The position numbers and the translations under genes are program-made. A stretch of 64,000 nucleotides of DNA from Gracilaria domingensis (lineage: Eukaryota > Rhodophyta > Florideophyceae > Gracilariales > Gracilariaceae), in NCBI GenBank assembly GCA_022539475.1, contig VCMS01000325.1:64486-128485 (forward strand). Direction: 5' to 3'. Shown here piece by piece: positions 33,141-44,786 of the stretch (position 1 is its first letter; each line of letters begins with the position of its first letter). The notes under the pieces were generated by a model. It did no database searches, was not told where the DNA came from, and saw only the letters and a list, made by a program, of their open reading frames with translations.

Positions 33141-34628
33141 GACATCGAAAACGCCACTCCAGAGGACAAACAAAGCTAACAACATTGAACGCAGTTCGGA
33201 TCTCATCCTGATCACCGGTGACGAACGGTGAGAGTAGCAGGACGGAGAAGTAAGCGGATACAAAAAGATATCATTTCGAACGCGCAGGTCGTCTGTCGAC
33301 AAAGAACGGTGATCGGCTTGGAGATATTATGACGCCACTGGTTTTTTAGGGGCTAACACTGCTGAGGAACGACGTTTTTCTCTCCGTACACGACAGGTGT
33401 TGGACGATCTGTCAAGACAGACGAGGCCATGCTCTCTATCGCTAGGATGGAGAGGATGTAGCCTCAAACCTTATCTTAATCACGCAACCTTGGAAGCGGG
33501 ATAGGGGGCGGCGTTGGGGGCGGGAAAGGAGAGAGGAAGGGAAATGGCCTCGATGAAGCGGGAGACGACGCCAGAGCAGTCAGTTTCTCAATGAGCGGAG
33601 TTGCGCGTAGGACGTGGGGGGCTCGAACTCGCGGAAGCATTCTCGAGCACTCGCACATGTTTGCTATACAGTTCTCATTATTTATTTGAAGTGCTACCGG
33701 AGTCGCTATAAATTGCCCAGTGGCTAACTGCCATGACGCGCGGGAATCCGGAAGGTTGAAAAGGTTTGGAGAGGTCCTGGGTTCGATTCGGTTCCGGTGT
33801 CGAGTTCGAATCTGGGACTAATCTAATTTTGAGGCCGCCATTGCCCCCCGCTACTAAATTACGGGGGGCATTGGTGAATACGAAAATTTTGCCCTAAATG
33901 CAAAATGGGCCGCAAAGCTGCAGTACCAGTACAATTACTCACCAAACATTCAGAGCGACAACTACGTCGGGCACTCACTCCGAGGTCACAAACAGAGGGT
34001 AGAGATGACGCGCGTTGCCGTGAACGGAGAGGGTAGCCGCGTGATGTCGATTGACTGCAAAATAAAACGGATGTTGGCGCTGAAAAGTGGTGACTACAGT
34101 TGTGCGCTCATCATCAAAAAGCTCGAGCTAACGTGGTTGCTGCCAGATTGGGATAGGCCAACACGCGGCAGAAAGACAGAAAGTGCACTTGCTTGCAGAG
34201 GACGGCTTTAAGATTGTTTCTCTGCTCTTCCTATCATCTGCGTAACCGGAGCCGCTCCCGAGAGCCGCCAGCTCGTCCTGAGAAAAGATCATCGAGGCGC
34301 CGCGCCGGCGGAAAGATCCGAGCGAGCGCCGATCGTGGTACCGACGAGCGAAGACATGTTCAGTTGCAACCCTGAGAAAAAACTCGTTGGAAGAACCGGT
34401 TTCAAGTGTCACACCCGCGTGGTAGTGCATGTTCAACCCAGTCGTGTGACATTTCGTTGCGCCGCCTTTCAGCGCAGCTAGTGAAGCTGTTATTGCGAAT
34501 AAGTTTGGCCTCTACAAAGCTTATCGTAGCTTCGTTGTTCGACCCATTTAAGCAATAATTTACTCTTTATCTCAATACAGGTCTTGGTTTGTTGAGGGGG
34601 CAGGAGAACAGTTAAAAAAGAAGGCAGC
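33141..34628. other. Intergenic region with a GC-rich hairpin
   Basis: No gene is recognised in either strand. At 33842-33870 the arms TGCCCCCCG and CGGGGGGCA flank an 11-nt loop. Sequences resembling a Pol III B box (GGTTCGATTCG near 33781, AGTTCGAATCTGG near 33806) and a weak A-box (TGGCTAACTGC near 33720) occur, but they do not fold into a convincing tRNA. Confidence 0.4.
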
Positions 34629-35378
34629 TTACAACTTGGACAAAAGGTTACGGGATTCGATCTGCTCCAGGAGATTCTGGTTCAAAATAGCAGCATGATG
34701 AATGGCACCAGAAACAGCAATCATCGCCAGACGCCCGTTCTTAATCTCGTTCACCTTGTACACTGCAAGTTTCGCCGGGTCCTTTTCAAGGCCCAATGGG
34801 TCGAACTTGAAGTCTCCAGGCTCTCTGTCACTCTTTCCGGTGATCATCTGCGTGACAGCGGGCATGGTTATGATCTCGAGGAACGAGCACCACAGCAAAA
34901 TCTGCGCCAGTAAGCGGTTGGAAACGGCGCAGTTGTGGCCGTACACAACGAGGTGAGGGCACTCTGCGTAGCACTCTGCGTACCACGGGAACTGATATAC
35001 CTCCGCCACGATGCAGCCCAGTATGGCAAGCAGACAGATGCGAGCGTGCTTGATTTCAGCTTCTTGCAGCCACTTCACGTTCATGTAGGAGGAGATGTTC
35101 AACGGATCTGTGCGAGGAGTTTTGGTGCCGTGATGGAGGTTAGTTTCAAAATGTTAGGGACGTTTTTGTGAATATGGGAGGCGGCCAACTCACTGAAAGT
35201 GACGCAGCCGGGCATGTCTGGGGAAAGCGCGGCCAGCATGTCCATGAACGGGACAGACGGGCTCTTCTCCGCCATGACGACGCCGGTCACACCGCGCCTC
35301 GACGCGGCGCAAACGCGCACCAAAGGTGGCGCGAACGCCAGCAAAGGACGGAACAAACGAAGAAACAACAAAAGCCAT
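34629..35378 (-). CDS. Light-harvesting chlorophyll-binding protein, one intron, frame problem in transit peptide
   Basis: This is a red-algal LHC-type antenna protein of the thylakoid. Helix 1 is [21 protein letters not shown]; helix 3 is [20 protein letters not shown], with the paired E/R and N/H chlorophyll ligands. The linker [12 protein letters not shown] is typical. An 86-bp intron at 35193-35108 (donor GTGAGT, acceptor CACAG, branch-like CTAAC) joins CVTF to [14 protein letters not shown]. From the ATG at 35378 the leader [19 protein letters not shown] looks like a plastid-targeting peptide, but the mature frame ([13 protein letters not shown]) is reached only after a shift near 35290. 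A 12-bp in-frame tandem duplication (34959-34982) gives YAEC twice. It may be functional if the leader shift is an error. Confidence 0.85.
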
Positions 35379-36832
35379 TGTACAAGAGTGAAGAGTGAGG
35401 AGCTACAGAAGAATGGAAGACGTCCGATAAAAGTTCAGAGATGAGGATCGGGGGTGAAAAAAGAGGTGCGCTGGAGATGCGCGAGTTGATTGTGCTGGAA
35501 ACGTGCAAACACGTCTTGGTGCAAACAAGTCTTGAACAACTTCCGCGATGGAGATGTTTATTCCATAAATGGCTTCCGATCGTGCCGCATACGCTAACCG
35601 GAGAACAGGCCATTTGTTCATTCACAGCCGTCACGCTCGACGCGCGAGCCTGTCGCACCATGCACGCTCTGTTGGCCGTTCGTACATTCTAGGACCGAAG
35701 TTCTGTCCCTCATGAGCCGATCTGAATACGCTATAGCCGGCGAAGATCATTACCTTTCAACTCGGGTAGTGTTCGGTCTCAAGATGTTGCTCTTTCACCA
35801 ATCTTCCGTTTCTTCATTACCTAGGACAGGGTCAGCCAGCAAAAAAGATGAAACTCGACGATTATATTCTCCAAAAGTCATCACTCCGCCCGCCCGCCAC
35901 GGCCGCACTCTGATCAGCGAAAACTTCAGCAGAGCACGAGCACCGAGTCGTCTGGTCGGCTCGGTCTAGTTCTTAGTCAGCACTTGGTCGCGCCCTAGCT
36001 TAAGCTTTGTTCTTGTTGTTCCTGTGACACCAATCGCCTGCACCACAACAGAAACCACGCTCGAAATCTTTCTCTCTTTCGGCTAGCTCACGCTTGCTAG
36101 TGATGAGCTTCCATGTCGCACATCTCTTCTTCTTCCGAGGCACATCAGTTTCGAGTTTTTCTCAACCACACCAGCGAAGATAAGGAGACCAACGACCGAT
36201 CGCTGTACAAACGTCTTACCAAGAACAGGCTTTCCGACGTTCCGGGACACGACTTTCTGTCTCGGTGACTGTTGCACGAGCTCACGTGATCGTGGTCTGC
36301 ACTAGAACATCGGAGAGAACGGTTTGATCGTGCTAGGCAGCTGTGAACACAACTTTGCTATCATGTATAGCTTGCATGACTGCAGACTGCAGACTGTAGA
36401 TTGTGTTGTATGGTAAGAAAACTTCATACCCGAAAACAATTCTTCCGCAGGCATGCTAGTGAACACATGGAGATTATCGCCCAACCGTTGCGGAAGCACC
36501 TTGAGCAGTACGCGTCGGTGTACTTCAGAAGTCGGTGAAGATTGCCGCGAAGTTATGTAAACCGCTCTGCAGACCGCACCAGTGTGCGCGTTCATGATGA
36601 GTCCCAAGTTCGTGGCCCTGAAGTTCCGACGGTATCTACCTGCTTGTCTGGGACGCCGTGTAGATCCGCCTTCAAGCCACAGAGAACTGCGAACTTCGCA
36701 CACGCCACAACACCATGCAAGACTACCACAATTGTACTTCAGGCAAATGCAAAACGCGCAAAACGCGCGCGGCCAGCACAACACACAACATAAACATAAT
36801 TTACTTCTATCAAATGAGCCTGAGGCTATGGC
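35379..36832. other. Intergenic region, no gene recognised
   Basis: Several frames of 60-160 codons exist on both strands, the longest at 36302-36784 minus, none with a recognisable domain. Short tandem repeats occur near 36379 (CTGCAGA) and at 36751-36768 (AAAACGCGC twice). Confidence 0.4.
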
Positions 36833-38548
36833 TTAATCATCTCTGTCCTCCTCTTCGTCTTCATCTTTAGGGTCATTCTCATCCTCCTCCATTACCACAA
36901 CAAAGTGTTCCATAGCAAGTTTCACCCCTTTTTCGTAGTCGGCCCTAATTATGTGAACGTACGCCCCCAAAAGTTGTTCCACGCTAGTGTTCATCCTGTT
37001 GGAGAGCAACTCCAAGAACTTCTCTTGCGATAATTCATTCCCAACGCGCTTACTACGAAATGCGTGCATCATTGAAGTAGCGAAGCTCGCTCTGATTGTC
37101 ATGCAAGTAACAAATTGATAACGCTTGCTCATGTGAGTCATAAACGCCCTTACCGAAGTCGTGATCTGCCTTGATTCCAGTGCGGTTCCGTCCCTCGAAT
37201 TCAACAAAAGTCTGATATCCAAGCCATTGTCCACAAACTTGTGCTTATCTCTCAAATACGCGCGAACAACATTGCGATGGAACTCGATAAACGGCTTCAT
37301 GCTAATAGAGAACATGACCAGCGGGAAGTTAGCACTTCTCTCGGTTTTGTCCGAGTCACATCGAAGACTGACGAAATCCCCGAACTCTGTCGTCTCGGTA
37401 CGATTAAGTTCATGCTTCGTCGGAACTTGTAGCGTCGAAATAACCAAAGGTCGCTGTCCCCCTGCTGCAAACACAACTGCGGCCAAGAAATTGATGCACC
37501 ACTTGTGGACAAGATCTTGGCAATCATCTAATCTTCGAGTAAATCCACCATTCTCCCTCGCTTCGTCAAGACGATAAGTGTTCATGATATCCCCCAACAC
37601 ATGTGTTGCAATCGAATGCGCCTTTCTAAGATCCGCATCAAACAACAAGTTGCGGTTCTTCGTGGATATGTCGATTAACCGCTGTCGATGTCGGTTACGG
37701 CGCCCGCAACGTTTCGCCGAAGCTGCAGTGCCACGCAACAACTCTTCAACACTTTCGAGCCTACAGCGAACGTCTTCGTCAACACGAGGCTTCCCCACAC
37801 TAATTACCGTCAAAAGGTTGTTGCACTTTCCTGCAACTGTGTACGGAGAGGATGTAAGTGTGAAATGATTCAGAAACGCTTGCACAGCTTCTTCATCTGC
37901 CAGGGAATTGAACAAAGCATGCTTCTTGTAACCTTCGTTTCGATTAAGCAGATCCACTGCGATTACAAACCTCAAGTACTGCCCAGCTGTGCAACGCAAA
38001 CCATCAAATGCCGTACACTTCTTCCGTCCGAACACAACCTTGGAGCGGAACCGTAAGTCATAAACCGTTTCGATGTCCTCACAGTTCTTGGTAGACAGCT
38101 TCAGACCATTGTACACAACGCTTCCCTTCTGCTTCTTGGCGGTGTCTTCCATTCTTCCTTCCGGACTCTCAAAAAAACTTCCATCCAAGAGCAAAAATTG
38201 GCCTACCATCTCCATCCAAGATTCTTCACGAGACATACTGCCTTGTTCTTTGATGTGTGACGTAGAGCAGCGCCGCCTCGACTTGTAGATGAGAACGCGC
38301 TCGGCTCTTTGCTTCGGTAGCTTTTTGCGCTGTTTAGCAAGCAGCAGCTTCAACCGAGATCGGGCAGAATCAGACCTCTTTGGTGTGGATGGAGGGGTTT
38401 CTGGGATTACGCGTTGCGTCAAAGGAAGAATTTCGGTTTCTTCAGGTTCGTTTGCGAAGGGACTGGCTGGAACAGGAGAACCAGGTACATTCTCCGCTTC
38501 TTCCGGTTCAGAATCAGAACACGTAATAACCAGACGCTTTCGTCCCAT
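36833..38548 (-). CDS. Putative tyrosine recombinase, Crypton-like
   Basis: An intact 571-codon frame starts at the ATG at 38548. The N-terminal ~110 residues are acidic then basic (RSRLKLLLAKQRKKLPKQRA), probably a nuclear-targeting region. The C-terminal half resembles a tyrosine-recombinase catalytic fold: Arg about 366 in AAGGQRPLVISTL, a second Arg about 486 in MTIRASFATSM, and Tyr530 in LLSNRMNTSVEQLLGAYVHI. A tail of Asp/Glu ends the protein. Cryptons are DNA transposons mobilised by such an enzyme without terminal inverted repeats. A Cys-rich ORF follows upstream on the same strand. The assignment rests on motif spacing only; the active-site His residues are not certain. Confidence 0.55.
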   Translation of the reverse strand: MGRKRLVITCSDSEPEEAENVPGSPVPASPFANEPEETEILPLTQRVIPETPPSTPKRSDSARSRLKLLLAKQRKKLPKQRAERVLIYKSRRRCSTSHIKEQGSMSREESWMEMVGQFLLLDGSFFESPEGRMEDTAKKQKGSVVYNGLKLSTKNCEDIETVYDLRFRSKVVFGRKKCTAFDGLRCTAGQYLRFVIAVDLLNRNEGYKKHALFNSLADEEAVQAFLNHFTLTSSPYTVAGKCNNLLTVISVGKPRVDEDVRCRLESVEELLRGTAASAKRCGRRNRHRQRLIDISTKNRNLLFDADLRKAHSIATHVLGDIMNTYRLDEARENGGFTRRLDDCQDLVHKWCINFLAAVVFAAGGQRPLVISTLQVPTKHELNRTETTEFGDFVSLRCDSDKTERSANFPLVMFSISMKPFIEFHRNVVRAYLRDKHKFVDNGLDIRLLLNSRDGTALESRQITTSVRAFMTHMSKRYQFVTCMTIRASFATSMMHAFRSKRVGNELSQEKFLELLSNRMNTSVEQLLGAYVHIIRADYEKGVKLAMEHFVVVMEEDENDPKDEDEEEDRDD

Positions 38549-38741
38549 GCTGGTGCACCATGGGTCTAACTGTCAAGTCATCCTTCCCTCCACTTGCTTT
38601 TATATCCACCCCATATGTCGCTCTTCTTAGACAAACTTAGATTCGTCACCATTGCTACGTCGTTGAGTCTGATTGATCAGTGTAAGGGCCTTCATATCAC
38701 TGCATAAATCAACGTATAGTTGCAATATCGGCAGAATCGAG

Positions 38742-39209
38742 TTAGTAGATGTTCAATAACTGACAAAGCGGACATCCGACACAAATAGTGATTCTCTCGC
38801 TATCATTGCGGTACACAATGTAGCTATCTCCCATCGTACGCTGTTCGTTCAGACAGTGTTGACATATTTCAATCCAATGCTCGGTTTCATCAGCGGCGCA
38901 GGAAACACATTGTTTCGTTTCTCGATCGAAAACCTCGGTAATGTCGCAAGAAACAACTGGATTGGCGCGAAAGTGCTTTGCACGAAGAACCACACTAGTC
39001 TGAAAACGATAGAAAGAGTACTTTCGTAGTACTTGCTGTGTAGCCATGCGATCCGTTTCTTCATCGTCTCGTTTTCGTTTTCTGACTCCTTGAAAAAGTC
39101 CTGTGCTAGAAGAAACTGTGTCTTCGACTACATTGTCGGAAGATTCGAACGAAATTGAAGTTCTGCCTTCGGATGAGGGCGTCTTGTTTGATATTTTCAG
39201 GCGCTTCAT
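38742..39209 (-). CDS. Small Cys-rich (zinc-binding?) protein beside the recombinase
   Basis: A 155-codon frame from the ATG at 39209 (MKRLKISNKTPSSEG) has a basic patch RKRKRDDEE and clustered cysteine pairs: CVSC, then CQHC, then CVGCPLC, with intervening His. That fits a zinc-ribbon or treble-clef fold. It lies on the same strand as the Crypton-like recombinase, 193 bp upstream of its ATG, and could be a second protein of the element or a host gene. I do not recognise the family. Confidence 0.45.
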   Translation of the reverse strand: MKRLKISNKTPSSEGRTSISFESSDNVVEDTVSSSTGLFQGVRKRKRDDEETDRMATQQVLRKYSFYRFQTSVVLRAKHFRANPVVSCDITEVFDRETKQCVSCAADETEHWIEICQHCLNEQRTMGDSYIVYRNDSERITICVGCPLCQLLNIY

Positions 39210-40000
39210 GATGGTAAGAGAGTAGATTCAAGATTGACAACGCTCTCACTGTAGAGAATCACAAATCACATCAGGCGCTGACAACAATTAATTTGTAGAA
39301 GACAAGCACTTGAATTTGTGTTTTGTACAGATCGTAAACAGTTTGGAGAGAAGCGCCACGTATGGTACACATTCCCGCGTGAGAGGTTCTTTCAAATGCT
39401 CATAGACGACCCACGCTTTTGAAGCTTTAACATACTGAATGTAGCTGTTGAACGTTTACATGACGTATCCAGCAATACCAGACATAGCTTGTTTCTCTCG
39501 AGAACTATGGGGTTAAGTTGATTTGGGAAAATCTACCATTGATATACAAAGCGGCTGGGTTTAACATTATTTCTCTACTAGGTTGCTCACTTTCAACCAA
39601 GAACTTTTGATTATGTCGGCATTTCAAAACCAGCCTAGGCAACAATTCGACCGTGTCAAGTGAGCTTAGTCCCAGGCGGCGCACTGAAAAAGACTTGACT
39701 TCCCATGCTGCGTTTCTGATGCTGTCTATGTGCGTCACCTCTTCGTTGTCGAGCATCGTCCGAAAAGCGAAAACGACAGTGCAGCAGGAGACACACGTGC
39801 CTGTATTACTGCATCTATACCTTGAACGTGTGCACGTAGTAATGGTACCCGCAGTTCTTTCTCAAGTACAGCGGTTTACGGTTGGTAATATCCTTGTTGG
39901 ACTTGTACGAGTACCCATGGTACCCGTCTATCCGAGCCGACGCACGGCCGCCGCCACAGCGCCACCGATTCTCTCACCCGCACCCAGGCGCAGCCGCTGT
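39210..40000. other. Intergenic region
   Basis: No gene is recognised. TACCC-type motifs recur at 39843 (GGTACCC) and 39911-39925 (GTACCCATGGTACCC). Confidence 0.35.
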
Positions 40001-41500
40001 AGCTGCAGCCGCAGCCGCGGCCTGCTCCACCGCACAAAAGAGCTACCATGATGGAACACGCTTAGGAACACAGCCGCCTCCAGCACTCTGATAGACCCGT
40101 CCACGCCGCCAACGCCGCCTTCCGCGCCGCTGTTCGCCCAAGCCGGCTCGCAGGACAGCTCCGGCACCGACCCGATGTTGCAAAAGCCGCTCTAGATGCG
40201 CGCCAGTCCGTAGAGCGCCAGCAGCACGTTTTAGCATGTGCGCGGCGATGACGGCGTCTCCTTCTGCGTCTCGCCCAGCGCCGAGCTCTTGCTCACCGTT
40301 AACCAGAATGTGAAGTTGCCCACTGCCAGCCTCAGCGAGTCCGCGTTCTGGCGCAGCAGTCCCAGCAGCCCCTCGTAGAACACGGTAAGCGCCGCCGACA
40401 GGCCCAGCCCAACCGCATATCGACACGCGCTTGCCGTTGAACAGTCGCAGCTCGCGCTCATACGCCTCGCACACCGCCAAAAATAGCCCCAAGCTCTTCG
40501 CCGCCAGCTCCACGCTCTTGCTCCTGAACGGCGCGCTCACATCCACCTCCACTGCTTTCTTGCCCAGCCTCTGCACGCGGTTGGCCACCCCGACCGCCTC
40601 GCCGTCATCCGCCCGCGCAAACACCGCCTCCACCCGGAAGCTGGTCCCCTCGAACACGTCCTTGAGCCACCCCAGGTGGCTCGCCGTGCGCTTGCAGCAA
40701 GCACCGCACAGCGCGCGGCCGATGTGCTGGTTGGCGCCCACGATGACCAGCGCGTTTTATCGCCAGTACAACGCCGTCGCGTAGCTCATGAGCGCAGCAG
40801 CTGCAGCAGCGCCGCGCTCTCGTAGCTGAGCGACTCCACTGACGTCATGATAGCCATCACGAACACCCCAAACCCGTCCTGGCTGGCGTGCAGACGCGGC
40901 ACGCCGTTCTCGCCGCCGCATTCGAAACGGATGCGGTTGTGCTCGTAGCTCACGGACGGCCAACACAGCAGCACGCCCAAGTCCAGCAGCCGTTTCTCAA
41001 ACCCGTACACGCGCGAAAGCTTGAGCGTGGCGAACAGTAGCGCCATCAGCATCCAGGCCAGCATCTTCATCATGCCCACCAGCCGCTGTTGCACCTACAA
41101 CAGGAGCACCACTATCACCGATGCGCCCTTCTCGGACAGCCCGCTTTCCACGGAATTATGCTGGCACTAGCGCTTCATGTACTTGTAGTTGTCGTCATCG
41201 TGACCATCGCCACTGTCACCACCTCCACTGTCATTATCGTCGTCCTCGCCGCCGCCGTCAACGTCGTCGGGGTACGGAAACACATCGGTGAAAAAGCGCA
41301 GAAGACAGGCGTTGAGGAAGAAAGTGATAATGCGGCGGCACGGCAGCTCGAGCCCAATGCCGCGCTTAAGTTCGTGCAGATTGAGCGCCATGGTGATGCG
41401 TGGGGGGGTGGTGCCGGTGCCGGAAGCCGGGGGCGCTCTGGAGAGACGCGTGTGGGCGCGCCGCTAACAAAGGTCATTGCGCGGCGACATGTCTCAACGT
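40001..41500 (-). pseudogene. GC-rich degenerate coding region, probably a membrane protein
   Basis: On the minus strand, protein-like frames follow one another with small shifts. 41391-41167 is acidic at its end (repeated Asp/Gly). 41094-40786 contains MKMLAWMLMALLFATLKLS and GGENGVPRLHASQDGFGVFV. 40741 onward contains HIGRALCGACCKRTASHLGW and AAKSLGLFLAVCEAYEREL, and then, in another frame, AVGLGLSAALTVFYEGLLGL. GC content is clearly above that of the neighbours. I do not recognise the family; hydrophobic segments suggest a multi-pass membrane protein broken by three or more frameshifts. Confidence 0.4.
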
Positions 41501-42342
41501 AGCCGCCGTGACGGTGGTCGCGCGAAGCAGCAGCCATTCCCACGCACACTGATCACTCGCCCCGTCGTCGTCGAATCCATGCGCAGAGCCGTGCGTTTTT
41601 CTTCGGCGCAAGCCGCGTCTCTCGAGACCAATACTTGTCTTTTCATGTTCTGCCGCAGTGCCGCCCTTGCGCATTACGTCCCCAACTGGTGCGCTCGGGC
41701 AATTGCCCTCTCCCATATCACCGCCGTCGCTAGAGCTTGACACTCGCCGCGTGAGGAGAGAGCAACGGACGATGACGTTGTCCCACAGGGATATCGCCGA
41801 AATTTGACACTGACAGTTTATGGCTCACAACATGAGGCCAAGGTTGCCCTTTTTTCAAGGAGAGTCCATCTCTCGCACATTTCCCCCGAGTGGGAGCAAT
41901 GCAGTAGATCTCTTGACTCATTCAAACAGTAGTATTCTCCGCACAGAACGTTGGAACGAAGAAAGAAGAAACTCGTAAGGTGTAAGATGGCATGCAAGCA
42001 AAGCTTGTTGTTGACACCAATGATTTCGAACAATCAAACTGCCCTGGATCCAAATTTGTGGAGTCGAGGGCATTGAACCTCTGTATAGCGCACCGCTGTG
42101 CATAGCCAATGAAGAAAAAACACGTCAAATTGAACTGGGTACACGAGTAAAGGATCACACTCGTGTTGGATTGAACGGCCCCTTCCTGCGCTAGTTCTGA
42201 ATAGAAGACTGCACGAGGACCTGGGACCACCAGTTCGATATTCAATTCCGATAGCGAATCAAAAACCTGATGTGAAGGTTTATCCGAAACCCAATGGCTC
42301 AAGGGCTTGGGTATTCCCTTTTTAACCCTTTTGGGAGGGTTT

Positions 42343-42459
42343 GCTTATGTCTGGCCCACTAGACATAAGCGGCAAATATGATTGGACAACCAAAAAAACC
42401 GTTCGTTCTCAGCGTGCCACTTGTTTGCTTCGCTTATGTCTAGTGAGCTAGACATAAGC
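42343..42459. repeat. Twin palindromes of the same sequence, 117-bp unit
   Basis: Two hairpins share one arm sequence: GCTTATGTCT/AGACATAAGC at 42343-42352 and 42361-42370 (8-nt loop), and GCTTATGTCTAG/CTAGACATAAGC at 42432-42443 and 42448-42459 (4-nt loop). Both are perfect. The unit therefore begins and ends with the same inverted motif, like a foldback or miniature element. Confidence 0.75.
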
Positions 42460-44786
42460 AAAATGCTTGCCAATGGCTGCAAACTCAATCGGTTGGAGAA
42501 CAAACCAATCATCGTAGTAATTGTGTCGTAATCTGTGACCCAATAGAATTGCATAGTAAAGATATGCCACATAATCTGCACCATCTATCTCAACATGCAC
42601 GTTTGCCTGCCGCTGCATGTGACCGAGAGCGCATAACAGCGTAAGAGCCGTTGCGCAACTGCCCATAATACCGTCAAATCTCGTGTTCACTCTTTATCTA
42701 TCCAACGGCCACCATGCCTTGTTTCAACAGTCAACCTTTTCCCGGTTGTCTTCAAACTTGCCTCTCAACCCTGCAGTGAGAACGAAAATCTGCAAAACGG
42801 CGAAACGCGGTTCAGGAGCCGCTCTAATCGTGCGTTCAGTTCTACCGCCTTTTACAGCCCCATCGCCACCTCTAGTGCCACGGTTGCTTTGCCTTGCTCC
42901 CCCTGCAGACCAGGGGCAGCGCCACCTCTACGGCTACATCGGTGCCGGCCGCTGTCCGCTTCACCACCTTGTACCCGTTCACCGTATTTTCTGCCGTTGC
43001 GCTTGCCAGGCGCACTATTTTATTCACAGCAAGCGCCGCGGTCGCTGCGTTTAACACCCGTAGCTGTTCATGAACATAGTTTAATGTGGTATGGCAGAGA
43101 GCAAAACAATTGCCCACTTTCAGTCGTCTCATGCAAATGCGCATGCAGATAGCAATACTGTGGAATGCAATTTTGAACAATCACATAATGTCCTCAACGA
43201 CGATAATGCTAGATTATTAAGCATTGTAAACCCAAGTAGTGGGGTCTCTTGTGTGTCAGCTTACATAAAGTGCGGAGTCGGAAAGTGACAGCTCGTGACC
43301 ACTCACTACTAACACCGGCTACCAAATACCATGCCTGGGCTACTGAAACAAGGACTCTGAAAAACACGTACGTAAAACACGCACCCTAATTGAATAATTC
43401 AACATCTCATTTGTACCCCTGGGTAGTTTAGTTCATCTCGCTTCGCTACAAAAATCTCAGGCATATTGGCAAGGGGTCATTACATTGTCTTGAGGGATCA
43501 TTCCGTTGTACACAGAAGATTATTTGACATGTAGATAGTTACTTATAGAGCAGGGTCTTTTTCATAATTAATCAATTTCATTCCTCCCAGTAGAAATCTG
43601 ACATATAGGTCAGATATAAGGTTGATATAATTCCCGCAGAATGGTTAAAGATGGAATGCAGTTCTGATATAGTTCTGGTATAATGTTCTTTTCGGCACCA
43701 TATTTGCATGAGTCTCACGCAAGGTCCTGATATAATACAGATAAAGTTCTCAAGCATTTTCGAACTGTTTTTCACACCAAAAATTTCGAAATATATTAAG
43801 TTTATACCCAACGTGTAGGAAATCGGGCCGTTAGACTATCACAACTATACCATATTTATAACACAGAGATACTAAACACTCTCGAACATGTTCCATAACT
43901 GAATCCTCTCCGTATCAGTTCTTTGTCATGCCTATATTGTAGGTACGTCGCAGACAGATATCCAATCTATATCAATTCTGTATCTCAGATTATCGCTGGG
44001 TCCTATTAGTATGACATTTGACCTCAACTGCCATTTTTGCCTGCAATTGTACTCAATCCTTCCGTTTATTTTTCTTGACAAACGTATCTCTATCAAAGAA
44101 AGCACAGCCTTTAAAAACTTTAACAAGTTTCCTGCCCATTGAGCCAAGGTTGCCAAGGTTTCCAATCAACAATTCAATTTTGTTCAACTGCACTAATAGA
44201 AGACAACCTTTTGACATCTTAATATTCTTCCTGACTGAGTACAAAAACTTCTAATCCCTAAGTAGAAGTAACACTTTCTACAGAAGATCAACATTCTGTG
44301 CGAAAATTTTCTAACCATCTCCGCAAGATTAAGATTTTGCTATTCAGCCATTGAAGGTAGTGGTTCTTGGCCTGAAACTTTTGACGACAACCAGTAAGAA
44401 CATTTAACAGGAGGAATATTGATACAACTTTTGAAGTCAATTGAAAGCTATTGTTTCAGAAACCAAATATAACTTTGCATGTATTACTTCTGACACATCA
44501 ACAAAGACAACACTTTACGTTTATGTTAAATGGTATGGAATGAATTGATATTAAACCTTCGAAATCCGTAGAATGTTTTGCGACACACTTTGTCTCCATT
44601 GTAAACTGGCAGTAACCGATTTCAATTTCATCTCTCTGCCCTGAGGTGTTCTACTGTCTTTCTAAGCTAATTCTTCTTATTTTTCGGTCGTCGCAAGCAA
44701 GCATAAACGATGTTGCGCACCGTTATTATTAAAAGTGATCAAGGGTTATCATTCTCCCTAATGAACGACCTGAAGCGCGCTGTAAC
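42460..44786. other. Intergenic region, largely AT-rich
   Basis: No gene is recognised. A minus-strand frame at 43180-42872 (LNAATAALAVNKIVRLASAT) is protein-like but unassigned. From 43300 to 44786 the sequence is AT-rich without coding signal. A TACCC-type motif (GTACCCCTGGGTAG) lies at 43413. Confidence 0.4.

Noticed and set aside
33720-33830. Possible tRNA or tRNA-derived SINE with two B-box-like motifs.
   Set aside because: A-box and B-box spacing is too long, no acceptor stem or anticodon arm pairs, and there is no A-rich tail or second copy in view.
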